A stretch of 64,000 bases of DNA from Rhynochetos jubatus (Eukaryota > Chordata > Aves > Eurypygiformes > Rhynochetidae): contig CM050652.1 of NCBI GenBank assembly GCA_027574665.1, forward strand, positions 8,846,589 through 8,910,588, written 5' to 3'. Below are positions 38,086 to 51,400 of this stretch, one piece after another. The notes under the pieces were generated by a model. The model was not told where the DNA came from. It made no database searches and saw nothing but the letters and a program-made list of their open reading frames with translations. Each line of letters starts with the position of its first letter. Positions within the stretch are counted from its first letter, which is position 1. The position numbers were made by a program, and so were the translations under genes.

Positions 38086-41000
38086 ACAGTTAGCTACAAC
38101 CCAGGCCTCAGAGATGCCCTTATGTCTTGTGAGTATATTGAGAAAAAAGTCCAATTCTTCTTTCAAATTATCTTGCACAGATGCCTGGTCTTCACAGTGT
38201 AACAGCCCTCCTGCAACTCAAAGACGTGCAGCAAAAAATCTTTCAACAAGAGTATCTTGCTGTATTTACCTCTAGAGTAAACTCTGAGGTGGTGTGGTAT
38301 CATAACAGGGTTGAAGAGCCAAAGTATTGCTCAGGCAATTCTGTGGGAGATGTATGTTCTCAGAACTGGAACTCACTTCAGAAATTTAAGAAATAGCCAA
38401 GGTTATTTTTCCCTGTCAGGGCATAACAAGGTATTTTATTCAGCCAAGACTTTTAGGAAATGAGACTGAAAAGCAATGAGCCATACTTAAGACACAAGAC
38501 GCTCTGGCTATATTCATTAAGAAGAAGTCAGACCTTTTCCTCATAGATTCAAGAAACACAAGAGATCAAAAAGCCAATCTCATCCATCTGCCTTCCTTCT
38601 GACAATTTTCAAGCTGCTTCATCATGCACTAAATGTAACATTAATTGTGTGTAATCCCATGCAAGAATGCTAATTAAAACAATGTACCTATCACATACTC
38701 TTTTGCCTTCCAGGCAACAGACAGCTGCTGTTCCAAGTCAGTGTATGGGAGGATAAGAGGTAATTGACCCTGCAGTTGTTAGGTTAATTCACAAAGGGAA
38801 ATCTCTTGCACAACTGGTGTTTCATCTGCTCTTGCATAAAAAACAACTGTACCAGAAGCCTTTTCTTTATATAAGCTATTTGTATACAGTCATGAAGACT
38901 AATTGCTTAAATGAGGAGTTCCATAAGCCAAGGAAATAAGGAAGTCTTGTACTCCATATATTTCTGCTGCATGCCTGACTGACTTCAGAGTCTAAGAAAG
39001 TACAGGCTTCATTTGAATCCTTTTGTGTGTCTGGGACATGCTTAAAATCTCTTCCCATGTGGGAGAGGCATGAACATCTTTCTTCCTCCTTTAGACATAA
39101 CACAGGTTCTCTTGTTGTAGTTGATCATTCATTTTCACAAAAAAGGTAGAAGCTTAATTATCTTTGATACTTTACTCCCCTGCTGAATTCCTTTAATAAA
39201 GTATTGGTTTCATTGGGAGGAAAAAGGAAGTGCAAAATTAGGAATACACATAGACAGGCGGACTGACAGCAAAAGCCTCATGTTGCCATAGCCAAGTTAA
39301 AAACCCCACATGCAGGTGTCAGATAAGAAGATTTTCTTTACATGCATAAGACACTTGAATTTACTCCAAAGGTTCAAAAAAAGTTATTGTTTTCTGTAAT
39401 AAGCAAACCAGCAAAATCCTGGAGGAACCCACATAAACTTTATTGTACTCAGTGTACAGAAGAAAACATGTAGGCCTTAATATGCTGGTTGGGTGGCTTT
39501 TAACATTCATTATTCCCTGACACAGGAAGAAATGATGTTACGCCCCTCAAAGGTTCCCTCCAAGCAGCATGAAATGTTTTCCAATAACTGCATGCATGTC
39601 TGTTGGAGAGAGGCTAAGCCACAACGTTTGGATTCAAACATGATTCTGAACTCCCTAAAGGTGCTCGTGCCTGAGGTTTTGGTTTGATTTGTTATAAAGA
39701 TAAAATGACCACCTACGTGTATTTTTCTAGACCCCAGTCTAAATTTTATGCTTAAAAGTGGGCAGAGTTTTGGGTTAAGATTACCAAGAAAAAAAAAAGT
39801 CTTGGTCAAATCAAAGTTAAAGTTTTCAAATACTTCTTATTTAGCTTAAAGGAAAAATTCAGAGGGATTTCTGGAATGCAGACATGGATTGTTTAACAAA
39901 ATTAATAGAAGACTTGAGTCTAACCCTTTAGATGAAAGTCTCAATCAATGCTTGCTAAACAAATTGTTTTCCTTTTTTCCCTTAATTAAAAAAAAAAAAC
40001 AAACCTGCTCATAAAATTATATGTCCACATCCCAAAGCAACTTAACATCTACCCCCACCCACCAGCATCCCTTGCCACTACTGCACCTGGAAATGTATTT
40101 TCATCAAAAGGATTTTTTAAAAACTCAGGCTTATGTATGCAAATACAGCTGATAAGTGGTATATTTTGTCTGGACACTGAATAAGTAATTGGTAAGTGAC
40201 ATAAATTCATTAACACAGTTTTGTTTAGACATTTTCAAACAATATGCTCCATGATACAAATTCATGCAACAATTACCTACTTTATTATTCCCCCAAAGGT
40301 CATTTACACTCTTATGCTAGAGCGTGAAGGGAAAACATATAATTTATACCATCTGATGTACACATTAATGCTATCTGCATCTGTTCATTCTTCAGCTGCT
40401 CTTAGGAGCACTTTACTCCTAATTGGGCAGTTGCCTCTAGCGACTGAGTCATCTACCCACTGTGAGTAAGAGTGAATATCTTTCATGTTAGCCTGAAGGC
40501 TAGTATTTCAGATAGGAAGAAAAAAGTTAGATCAGGTACTGCATTTTTAACTTACATGGAGTCCATAATTTTACTGAAGATTCATGGCATTAGATGATGT
40601 TTTCCCCTCTATTTTTTAAAGCATTGGATCTCAGATTTACAAGAAATTGCAGATTTCGTCTTCTGGAAAAGTTGGTTTACTTCTGTTTTGTTTAAAAGTT
40701 TGATTTGTAGCATATTACAATCAACTACGTGTTATAATATTTATTGTCCTGATCATATGCTGATTCTTTAATGTGTTTGAGGCTCAAAATAAGTCATTAT
40801 TTAGGGCTCCTGGGTGTCCTGATACATTTATGGACTTACACAGAGGAAGACCAGGATAGCCTAGCAGGGTGTTGACTGAACAGCTGATAGACTAAGCCTA
40901 TTTAATGTAGACATCAGAAAGCTCTTGAGCCTGAAACTTTGTGGGTTTTATGGTGGAGCTCAGGTATTCTGTTCTCTTCTCGAATGCCACGCATTAGACA

Positions 41001-43068
41001 CATAAAGGAACAAAAAGATTCCTGGTAAACTGAGCGAGGAAAGGAATCAATACACTTCGGGAAGATTTTCAGTCTCATTATGGCTAAATAGTAGAGTATT
41101 TCTTGTATCTTGAACCTAGAAAATGGCCAAGGCTGAGTTAGCATCTGCGTTACTTAGTCTTGATTTTCAAAAGAGCTACAGCAAGTGAAAACCATCTTAA
41201 GGCTCCTGTAACTTTTCCTAGAAAACTAGTCTAGCATATAGATACTGAGAGATTAGGCAAGTTAAATGCACCTAATTTCCCCTCATTTTGCAATTGCATT
41301 TATTGCTCCTTGGATGGAGCAGAAAGAGGGGATTGTATCTGCAGTTTTAAAGGAAAAAGGTGGAAGAAGAGACTCAGTCTTGGCATGACTGTATCATCCC
41401 ATAAAGTGATACTAAATAAGGATATAAGGTAAAGGATAATATGTCAATATAGCTTCAAAGTACAAGTAAACATAAACAATCCATAAGGTATATACATTCA
41501 GACAGTAAGGGGGAGGAGACCTATACCTTTGAGAAACAGTTGTGTGGTCTGATTTCATCTCTCATTCAAAACAAATGGAAGTTTTCCTAAGTACATGGAG
41601 AAAAAGTCATCCAGAGAACTATGTTTTATGACATCCCATAATGAGCTGGCACACTATATGCTACAGAAACACATAGTGATTGTCATGGAACTCTCTGCCA
41701 CTTCTAAGTAACTGCATGAATTACTCTACTTTTTGGACAGCTTTCCAACTGTTCTTTATGGCTTAATATTAAATACTTTATGGAAAACACAACATTTGCA
41801 GCTGAGGAAAACCCTTTGCAAGAGAAGTACTGCTCTTCTCTTCTTTTTTGAAAATATCTGTATGTGAAAAAGAGTTGGTTACACTCTTGTACAACTACTG
41901 TCCAGCCTAAGCCACATGAGTTTCTCTTTCACATCTACCTTATGCCTCAGAGCCTGTACCGAAGCAGTGAAGCACATGTAAAACAAAATATTCCCTGGAT
42001 GGGATCTGTGGTCCAAAGAAACTTATAGGCAGAACTGAATCCACATTTGGTAAAAAATAGAATAAAGAGAGCCTGAAGGTGGGAATATTAAATCTGAGTA
42101 AATCCTGGCATTTCCATAGGCTTATTCAGCAGCCTGTCGAACTAAAAAAAAACCACCAACCAAACAAAAAACCCTCACAACCAAAACCCAAACTGTCTGG
42201 CAGAATTAAGAATAAGTTTTTCTCTCCAGTTGGTAGCTAATTAACAGAAAAGCATTATAGCTGACTTAAAACTCTACAAATGATTGCCCAGGTTGAGACA
42301 ATAGCAATAGGTGAATCAAAAATGTGGGGAAAAGGAGGGGGTCTGTGGCATAATTAGTGAAGCCAGTACAGGGGTGGCAGTAGATCTCAGATACAGCTGC
42401 TCACTCTCTAGATGACTTCTCTGGGCTATATTGGATGAGCTTCAGAGCCCATTTCCTCCCAGTCCACAACAGTCAATGAATTTTATATCTCTTAAGTAAG
42501 ATTTATGTCTGATACACTTGTTTGTAAGCTACCTTATAAACTATTTGACCAGCAAATAACCCAGAAGGAGGAAGCAGATTGTACTAAGAGATACTCAGGA
42601 TGGTTGTAGCTGTACTTTCGGAATAGGTAGAAAGGTGTTTGGATCTTTGTTTCTAGCATCCTAGCTGAATATATGTAAGTCTACTCAAGCTGTTCTTTCT
42701 ACATAAAATGACTGGAAAAGAAAATAATTCTGCAGTATTTTTATTTCTGGTTGACTCAATCTAATTTTCCAATGTTTATTTGTGGTTTCACTGCCAAACT
42801 GAAACATCAGCTACTTGTAATACCTTGATCTTTGATAGTAGTTTAACCATAACCACTGATCTTAAGAAAAAAGCTTCTCTCTTTATAAGACTGCACCTGT
42901 ATACATAAAAGACTTTGACTTTAGTTACTTAGTTGTTGAAAGCCTACATAAATTATATGACTTCCAAGGCTGGTGTGAACAATACTTAAATGTTTTTCCT
43001 TGGCTGTAGATAGCAGCAGTGTACTTCTATTACTTATATTGAGAGAATACTCTAAAAAAAAATAAAGA

Positions 43069-43085
43069 TTTTTTTTTTTTTTTTT
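43069..43085. repeat. Poly-T tract (17)
   Basis: Seventeen T directly after an A-rich stretch. Confidence 0.9.
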
Positions 43086-43215
43086 AAATTAGTTTGTATA
43101 AAAGAGGGTCCATGCTTTAAAGATTACTGTTTTGAACTCAGATTTTGGAAAATTATTTCAATAAGCGATGATTTGTGACACCAGGCCTATTCATTCATAG
43201 TTTTTGAAAGTATAT

Positions 43216-43232
43216 TTGCCACAAGGTGGCAA
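43216..43232 (+). promoter_or_regulatory. CTCF-like motif 2 within a palindrome
   Basis: CCACAAGGTGGCAA (43,219-43,232) matches the CTCF core at 12 of 14 positions. It lies in a perfect inverted repeat, TTGCCAC-AAG-GTGGCAA. The plus orientation gives the better match, the same direction as the motif at 27,658. Function is inferred. Confidence 0.33.
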
Positions 43233-44154
43233 ACTATGTCTACAAGTTTAAATTGAATACAAGATTGTAGAGGTGCCAAGACATTTCTGAAAACCTTTTA
43301 TTTCCTGTGCTCAAATAGAAAATGGTATCATATCAATACCTGGTGTATCTTCACTATAGAGAGAAGGAAATTTTGTTCTGATGGAACAAGACGGCATGCA
43401 GAGGGGGAAAGAGGCATTCATAATACTAATTCTTTTAACTCACCACTTAACTCACAGAACATGTATTTAAACAAACCTTCCAGATCTTCCTGAGAGAGTA
43501 CTCTAAATTTCATAAGAAAAAAGTATCAGTCTATGGAGGGAGCTCCTAAATTTGTGAATAATAACTAACATAATTATAGGGCTTGGTTTTGCACTGGGGT
43601 CAAAATTTTTCCAAACTAATAGGACACTTTGAATGATGTTCCATGAGGACTAGGCTTGTATGACATAAAAATGCACAGAAAGACTCTGTATAAAAATCTC
43701 TTTTAAAAGAAAGCAGAAAAGAAACAAACAAACAAACTTCCATAGCTAGACAATGCCAAAATTTGCATGTTGCAAAGATATGTGTAAAGGTGCAAGTTGA
43801 TTTGGTGTGAAAGCAACCTGTTTGGTTTTTAACAAAAGGCTTTTGCAATATCAATGAATGTTAAATAAGTGTAGAGGTCCTTATGGAGAAATCTGTAAGA
43901 AAGGAAGAGTTCTGGACAGGTTCCACTTTGGCCTTGTATTGCTTCACTGCAGCTGCATTTACTAGCCCAGTATTTGATAGCTTTGATTGTAACAATCTAG
44001 ATTAACTCATGGAACTGTAAATAACAATGCAGATAAGCCACTGTTAGGAACCAAAGAACAAGTGTGGTTTGAAGAAAACTTTCAGGTATTTTATCAAGGG
44101 ATAACTAAAATTTCTTATGTGTCCTGTTGGATGTTTAAAGAAAACAAGCCAACC

Positions 44155-44224
44155 AAAAAGAAAAAAAAGGAAGACAGCCTACCCAAAACACCCACCCCCC
44201 CACACCCCACCCCAAAAAAAAAAG
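44155..44224. repeat. A-run and C-run low-complexity stretch
   Basis: A-runs flank a CCCACCCC-type tract at about 44,189-44,213. Confidence 0.8.
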
Positions 44225-45453
44225 ACCCCGAAATTTTCATTTTTTTCTGGAAGGGAAGGTGCTTCACAGTACTACTGTTAAGACATTAATAAGGAAAACT
44301 GGAATGTGAATGGAATGGAAGAAGTTGACTCTTGGAGCCTAACTTCCGAAGTCCCCTCCTGAGACTCTACATCTAATGTTTTTCCTATCAGATCCAGTCA
44401 TGTTGTATGTAAGTGCTTTTTGAGCAATCCAAACTGAACACTTAAGGGAGCAAACCCTGCACTAGCAGGAGTCATGTTAGGCTGCCCTCTCAATATGGAG
44501 TTAAGTGACAGACCTGCTCTAATGGCTCTACAAATGATCCATGCAGAAGGAGTCTTTAAATAGTTGCTGACAGTTAGCGGATCTTTCCTTCTCATTTCTG
44601 AGGCATTCCAGTGTTAATGGAAAAAACAGGACAAAGAAAAAAACATCATCTTTATCCATTCCACAGAGGGTCTTCCTTTACCTGCCATGTCAGAACTTCA
44701 TAAAATGTACAAACCCTCACTGACACTAAGGAGTTAATATCTAGGATGAAATCCAGCTTTGGGTCTTTCAGTCTTTGTGCTTAAAAGAAAACTTGAAGCT
44801 AATGAACTGGGCAATGGATTAGTGTCATCATACTGTTAAGAAAGGTTTACAGTCCTCTGGTTTACTACATAAATGTACTTTTTGTAAGGAAGATTTTATG
44901 CTGTAACACAGATTTTTAGATTGAAGTACCTAAAACTCTTGCCTCTGGAGTTATTGCTCTAAACAGCTGTGCAGCACATCTGCATACAAGGACAGCTGAG
45001 TGCAGGAATCCCTAACTACTGATGATCAGCTTAGTGGTGCCAGTAGGCATGGATTGCTGTGATAGACTATGATCACAACAAAGTCAGTGAAGTCTGAAAT
45101 ACAGGACAGGTCCTCTGCTCAAGGGGATCAGCAAGGCATCAATGCAGAGCATGGGGCACATGGCTAGAATGTGATTTCATCTCTAAATAGCAATTGCAAA
45201 AGTCAAATCTATAGTCAACAAATACATAGGAATGCAATATGCTGGTCAACTGGAGATGGAAGTTTTCCACTTTCACATTTTATTAGATTTACGTAATCAA
45301 CGATGTGACCTGAGTAGTTTTGGGATGTTCAGCTTGTGATCTAAGTGCAGCTAGCACTGAGCAGCAGCAGTTACCATTAATCTGTGAGAGAGCACCCAGG
45401 ACAACAAGTTGTGCATAATAAGAAGGTGGAAACAAAGAAATGAGATAGCTGTG

Positions 45454-45480
45454 TTAATAATAAATTAATAATTAATAATT
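45454..45480. repeat. AT-rich short tandem repeat (AATTAAT-like)
   Basis: TAATAA and ATTAATA units are repeated imperfectly. Confidence 0.75.
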
Positions 45481-47738
45481 CGGAAGAAAAAACACCATCA
45501 GGAAAAGATACAAAATCTGAGAGAAAATGGTGGATGCGGATGATGGTAAATCAGCAATACTGACGATCAGTTTATTTCAAAGAATGGCTGAACTTAACAC
45601 CTCTGCACTTCATTGACACCAATATGACCAGCAGCCACTCCTCAGGAGACTACTGCTGTGTCTGAAAATACCTTATCCTCTATCTAGCCCTATATCTTCA
45701 TCTATCCCAGGGCAAGCCATAGCTTTGCCTCACACTATACATGTCCCAGCCCATGCCTATATGCACTAGCTAATAAATAACTGTGCTGATAAGCACTGTG
45801 CCTGACTCTGCCCTCAAGTCTCCACACACTACAAAAGAAGCCAAAATGAAAGTGACCCAAAGATTTGGGATCTTCAAAAGAAATTTGAAAGTTATGACAT
45901 ATACAAAAAAATGACTGTGATCTTGACTGAGTTAAAAAGACAGATTTTTTGAGCCCTTGCTTCTTGTAAAACTTGAGTTTTGCTTTCCTCTACTTTTAGC
46001 TACTCTATTTTTTTGGCTGCAGATATATATCTTGATAGATATAAAGTTGTATCTTTTCGATTCTATTATTCTATGATTGCCATTACAGAGATTTTCTTGC
46101 ACAGCATGTGGTGCTGGTCTTTTTGTGCAAATATAACACTGCTGTTTGCATTGTTTTCATGAAATTTGCTTAATTAAGCAGCTTCTCTCAAACCTTCCAG
46201 TCACACTACTTTCATTAGTTTACTCTGGATTTACCTGGTCAATGTATCAAGGCTAATATGGATCAACATCCATGTGTCTGACACTGAAGTTCAAATTGCA
46301 GTTCAAAAATGCATGATATGCCATCTAGTTCGTGCTGGTTTTGTCATCTTTAAATGTTATTGTTACCAAACAGCGTTAAGCTGAGGCTTCAAAATTTTTA
46401 CAAGTCTTTCTTTCATTTTAGTTGTCATTCATGCCAAATAACTGTCCCAGAGCAAGTACATGTTGAAAGAAGAGATTGTGTGCTGGGAGGAAGATCTGCC
46501 TCATGTTCAATTCATTATGGGCGGCAACCCATCAATCAGGCACAGCCCTTGCGAAGGCCTGCAAAGTAGATAAACTATCAGACACACCCAAGACCTGCAC
46601 TTCCAGCAGGGAATTTCTTTTCCTGCATAATATAAAATAAGTGTACATATCTGTAAAAATAAAATGAAACAGTTGCATATTTAGACTAACAATGGTGTTG
46701 AGAGAAATAAGAAATGTGATTTTGATCTGGTGTTGACTTGTTGGCAAGAATTTTATATGGAGCTTTGCTAAATTCAAGTGAAAAAGTCAAACAGTAGAAT
46801 GATTTAATATTTTCTGGTAATAGGTGCAATTTTAGCCAAGAAATACGTCTATTAGGGCACATACTGTATAATGTCTACTATAAAAATGTTGGGTCCAGCT
46901 GTTAGAATCTTTCTTCTATTTCTATTTGTATTTCTGTATAGTAATTTCTCTTCTATATCTATAACATGGATGTGCTCTTAGTTCTGTAATAATAATATCC
47001 TGTTCTCATACACTGTTTTCCCTTATTAGAGCTACATGGAACAGTTTACAAAAGGTACCACTATTGTTGTCCTTTTTGCATGGAAGAAAATCTTTGACAT
47101 TATATTTCTGAGAAGTATTTTTTAGAAAATGTGCTTTATGCATATGAACTCATGGTCACCTCTGCTCTTCACAATTGCTCTAGCCAGTCCATCAACCAAG
47201 TGTGTAGGAAAATGCAAATTAAAGTAACTGGTACAGCTGTGGAGAAAACAAGCTCGTTTAGAGAAGTCTTTCTTTAGGTTGACAGTGAACAACCTGACTG
47301 AATAAATCTGATGTTTGGTTACAGTTTCTTTTGCATTTATCTGAATTTACATAAATGGAATATAAATTATTGTGAATTCCTGTGCTCATAATCTCAGAAA
47401 GAATTGGAGCCTTACATAAAGAATAAAAGCAGGTAATGCCCACGTACACAAGTTCTAAATGGTCTTCAGGTATTTGGGCATATTTAATATCTGTGAAATA
47501 CAGGTACCTGAGTCCCATTTTCAGAACACGCTGAGATGACTTATATTATTTGGTTGGATAATATAAAGGGATGGGACATCCACAGCTTCATTCTTTATAG
47601 AAAAGCTTTGAGTAATTTCCATATGCTCAAAGTCTGAATTTAATCCTTCACATCAAAATCACAGAATGGTCTGGGTTGGAAGGGACCTTAAGGATCATCT
47701 AGTTCCAACCCCCATGCCGTGGGCAGGGACACCCTCCA

Positions 47739-48499
47739 CTAGACCAGGTTGCTCCAAGCCTCATCCAGCCTGGCCTTGGACACTTCCAGGGATGGGGCAT
47801 CCACAGCTTCTCTGGGCAACCTGTGCCAGTGCCTCCCCACCCTCTCCAGGAAGAATTTCTTCCTGATATCTAAGCTAAATCTCCCTGCTTTCAACTTAAG
47901 CCCATTACCCCTTGTCCTGTCACTACAGGCCCTTGCAAAAAGCGCCCCCCCCCCCCCCCCACCCCCCCCCAGCTTCCTTGTAGCCCCCTTCAGGTACTGG
48001 AAGGCTGCAATAAGGTCTCCCCAGAGCCTTCTCTTCTCCAGGCTGAACAAGCCCAACTCTCTCAGCCTGTCCCCATAGCAGAGGTGCTCCAGCCCTCTGA
48101 GCATCTTCGTTACACTCCTCTGGACTCGTTCCAACCTGTTGATATTCTTCTTATGGTGGGGGCCCCAGAGCTGGGTGCAGTATTCCAAGTGGGGCGTCTC
48201 ACAAGAGCAGAGGGGGAGAATCCCCTCCCTCGACCCACTGGCCATACTTCTCTAGATACAGCCTAGGATACTGTTGGCTTTCTGGGCTGCCAGTGCGCCT
48301 GTTGGCTCATGTTCAGCTTTTCACCCATCAGTACCCTGGGATTGCCCCAGCCCAGGTACAGGACCTTGAACTTGGCCTTCTTGACCTTCATGCAATTGGC
48401 ATGGCCCCACCTCTCCACCCTGTCAAGGTCCTTCTGGATGGTATCCCTTCCCTTCAGTGTGTCAACTGCACCACTCAGCTTGGTGTCATCAGCAAACAT
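47739..48499 (-). pseudogene. CR1 ORF2 remnant (RT catalytic box to C-terminus)
   Basis: In the first part (48,263-48,499) the sequence reads [15 protein letters not shown], then LDRVERW and GEKLNMS. FADD is the CR1 form of the RT catalytic box. About 25 residues expected between GNPR and the EKLNMS segment are missing. After a frameshift the second frame (47,739-48,245) gives [36 protein letters not shown] and SDRTRGNG, and ends at the usual SNLV stop at 47,739. Eight Gly codons in it come from the C-tract, a secondary expansion. It lacks the RT fingers/palm N-terminal part and is non-functional. Confidence 0.9.
47945..47970. repeat. C-tract inside CR1 (C16 A C9)
   Basis: This replaces the less repetitive sequence at the same place in the other CR1 copies, so it grew after insertion. 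Confidence 0.9.
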
Positions 48500-51400
48500 G
48501 GTGAGGGTTTTCTCTTGGGGATGATTTTAAGGGAATAAGTTATTAATAAAGCAAGATGCTAAACACTACCAGCTCCTACAAATGTTAAAAGTGCCTCCGT
48601 GCTGTACTTCCTAACTGAAAGTGTCAATTATTCTACTTCAAGGCCCCTGTTTTATTTCTGTATTTTAAACAATACTGGGTTTTTATTGCTTTTGGCGAAC
48701 ACTGAACATGTCTTTGATATAACACAGTCCCTAATTTTGCACACAAAAGGGATTTTGACATGAAAATTGTAGTATCTTTGGATCAGCCAGAAATCCAGAG
48801 GAGTATTAGGCTTTTGGTTTTTGTTTTCTCTACCAATTATATATCTAAATTCTTCTGTGAGGAATGTCTTGACAGGACAGAACAGATAAGAAAGATTCAT
48901 TCTTTGTATGGAGGTAGAAGTTTATAAAATACCTTAGTAACAGAGTTTAGAATCACAAAAACATATCCTTTGTTAATATGGGAAGTAGTATTTTCCCTTT
49001 CATCCACAAACTGCCGATCTTCAAGAAACACACTTTTTTGAGAAATGTAGAAGAAAAGTGAAATCTTCTTAAAAATTTTTCTTAAAAATCTGCAGAGCCA
49101 GTTCCTGACAAAGTTCAAATACTGAAGGGTAGCACTTTCTGAACTATGGCCCTAAATTCACGGTTCTGTAGTCTGGAGCTTATGGTCGGAACAGTGTCTA
49201 GGAGCGTTTAAAATAACATTTTCCGTTCAGGGAGCAGATAAGGGATACGATGATGCGTAGAAAAAAAATATTAGTTGTCAACTACATTTTCAGTTGTGAT
49301 TTAATGTTTGGTGAACTGTGGTTTGGAAGCATGTCCTAGTCTTTTTCTAATCTATTATATTGAAAGAGTTTTCTTTTATTACAAATAGGGATTCTATTAA
49401 TACCACTGCTCTGGAGTTAGTCTTATAAATATAAAATCAGAAGGCTATTATGCTTGTATAAATAGAGAGAACTCTTGCCCCAGAAAGTTTAAAATAGGAG
49501 GTGACAGAAATATTTTGGTGCAATCCTGAAGAACATATGTTGTGGTGTTCAGGCACATGACAGTAAGACAAACCATGCACAATCACCTTGCATTTACAGA
49601 GGGGTAAGGATGTATTAATGATTGAGTGCTGCACCTAAGTAATCCTTTAAGTTTCCATATCAGGAAGCACTGGTTGGTGACTTTAGTTAGGGACATATCT
49701 GTTCTTTAGCATACTTGTGAACCCAAGGAAAACCAAAGGGCATCATTTTGTAGAGAGAAATTGTGAAGCTTGTACTATTTAATACTGTTTAGAAACTTGT
49801 GTTTCTCCACATTCCCCCAAACTAGATGAGTGAAATAAGAACAAGGAGGAAAACTAAACTGCCCAAAATGCAGCACTGTTTCTGAACGAAAGAAACAGAA
49901 TCATGCTTTGTGGAACAAACCTCATGTTGTTCCTTGATGTAGAAAGGAGACTGATGCTGTGTCCTTCCCTTCACATAAAGCTTAGGGTGCCTAAAGAGGT
50001 GTTAACCAAAGGTGAGGAGGGACTTATCAACTGTAGGAAGTTAGGTGACAGACGGATGAGAAATAGCAACCTGATGAAGAGGTGTATGCAGGTTCCTTCT
50101 CCCCCAAGCAATCTGAAGACGTGTTCTATTAGATCTCTGACTTGTTCAAACATCTTTGGTAGTGGAACAGTGGTCAGATACCATATCAGATCAGAATGCC
50201 AAGGGAGGTGGGATATGTATGCCAATAGGGGCCAGAGAGGTGTACCAGGCAGAGAGGGGAGGAGTGCAAGCCTGAAATGGGGTCATCAAGGAACAACTTT
50301 CAGAAGGATGAACAAATGTTCCAACATTATTCCTGTTTCACCTACACACATTTAAAAGGTAAATGAACATATTTTAAAATATAATATCCAGAGTGGTTTT
50401 ATAGAGAAAGTGGGAAAAAAGGGACAGGCAATATTTTCTCATTTAGCATAATATCAGAAATAATCAAGTTAGGTGTATGCATAGTCATGTACATTTATTG
50501 GTTTTATATCTGTTAAAGCATGTGTCTTGTGATTTCCCTGCTTGAAGGAATTAAACATTTGTTTTGAACTCACATAGCCATTTACAGATTTCTTATGATT
50601 CAAGCCTGCAAATATTGTGTTGCTATGGATGTTGCCCTCAGATAATCTGGGAGATTTTCAGTACAATTTCAACAAAAGCATGAAAGGTAAGTATTTATTA
50701 TTATTCTTCTCAAAGAGGAGCCTGTCTGCGGCAGGTACAAACCTGGTCACTTAGCTGTTTTATCCAGCAACAGGAGCAGTGTTTTACTGTTGAGATGAGG
50801 TGTAAATTCCACAGAGGTGTGGCTCAAGAATGGCATATGGTTTTTAAAAGTTCAGGTCAGTAATGGAAAACAAATGAAGTATGCTAAGCCCCTGTTTAAA
50901 AGATTTAATATATTAGTAAAACAACAAAAACAAAAAGATAGAAAGAGAAGCAGCAAGTCACCCGGCTCTGTGTAAACATCTTATGAGGAACTAGACTTAG
51001 ATGTAGAAAAGATATGTAAAGCCACAAAAGGCTTTTCAAAATCGTCATCTATATTTCAAAGACAGAGGAAGGTGAAGGGCTATATCCAAATTCCACTGAG
51101 GTCATTGGAAAGTCTTGTGTTTACTTTGATGAGGTTGGATCTAGCCTTAAAAATCAAGCTGTTTTCCTCATATTACATGACAAATGTTGCTCAAGAGAAA
51201 GGAAAAATACAGATAGACTGAGGTGTGTAGGTTATGCTTGGCCAGCTGGCGTGGAATACATTGCTTATGATGATCCTGGGCAGAGAGTTGGTTTGGATGT
51301 CTGAAGGTTATTAGATTTCCACTAGCCCACAAAAAGTCAAAAGATATCTGAGGTAACACTTTGGGGCCAGCACAGGCTGATGGTCCTGGTTCATTGTGGT

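Larger units (their letters stand above)
38086..47654. other. Unique AT-rich DNA without recognised genes
   Basis: No ORF above about 100 codons has a motif. Low-complexity stretches lie at 42,144-42,190 (A/CCA-rich), 44,155-44,224 (C- and A-runs) and 45,454-45,480 (AT-rich repeats). A CTCF-like motif lies at 43,219. Confidence 0.5.
47655..48500 (-). mobile_element. CR1 LINE, 5'-truncated copy with FADD box
   Basis: The 3' end lies at about 47,655-47,668 (AAATC then ACAGAATG). The 3' UTR block and ORF2 C-terminus follow up to the RT FADD box at 48,485-48,496. Sequence beyond about 48,500 no longer reads as CR1, though the edge could be as far as 48,525. It is the best preserved of the 3'-end copies here and closely resembles the tail of the plus-strand copy at 31.3-31.8 kb, so it belongs to the same or a sister subfamily. 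A C16-A-C9 tract lies at 47,945-47,970. Confidence 0.93.

Noticed and set aside
46059-46074. Two ATTCTAT-type 8-mers resembling a CR1 tail
   Set aside because: No CR1 3' UTR sequence precedes them, so they may be chance AT-rich repeats.
46318-46331. Minus-strand CTCF-like word GCCATCTAGT
   Set aside because: Only about 11 of 14 core positions match, including loss of the strongly conserved terminal GG.
49903-50355. 150-codon plus-strand ORF, longest outside CR1 except for CR1-related frames
   Set aside because: No motif, no domain-like pattern, basic/Cys-rich chance composition and no supporting splice context. One such ORF is expected by chance in 64 kb.
50587-50688. Candidate exon before the AAG|GTAAGT donor
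   Set aside because: Strong donor, but the acceptor has a poor pyrimidine tract and no frame stays open to the donor.
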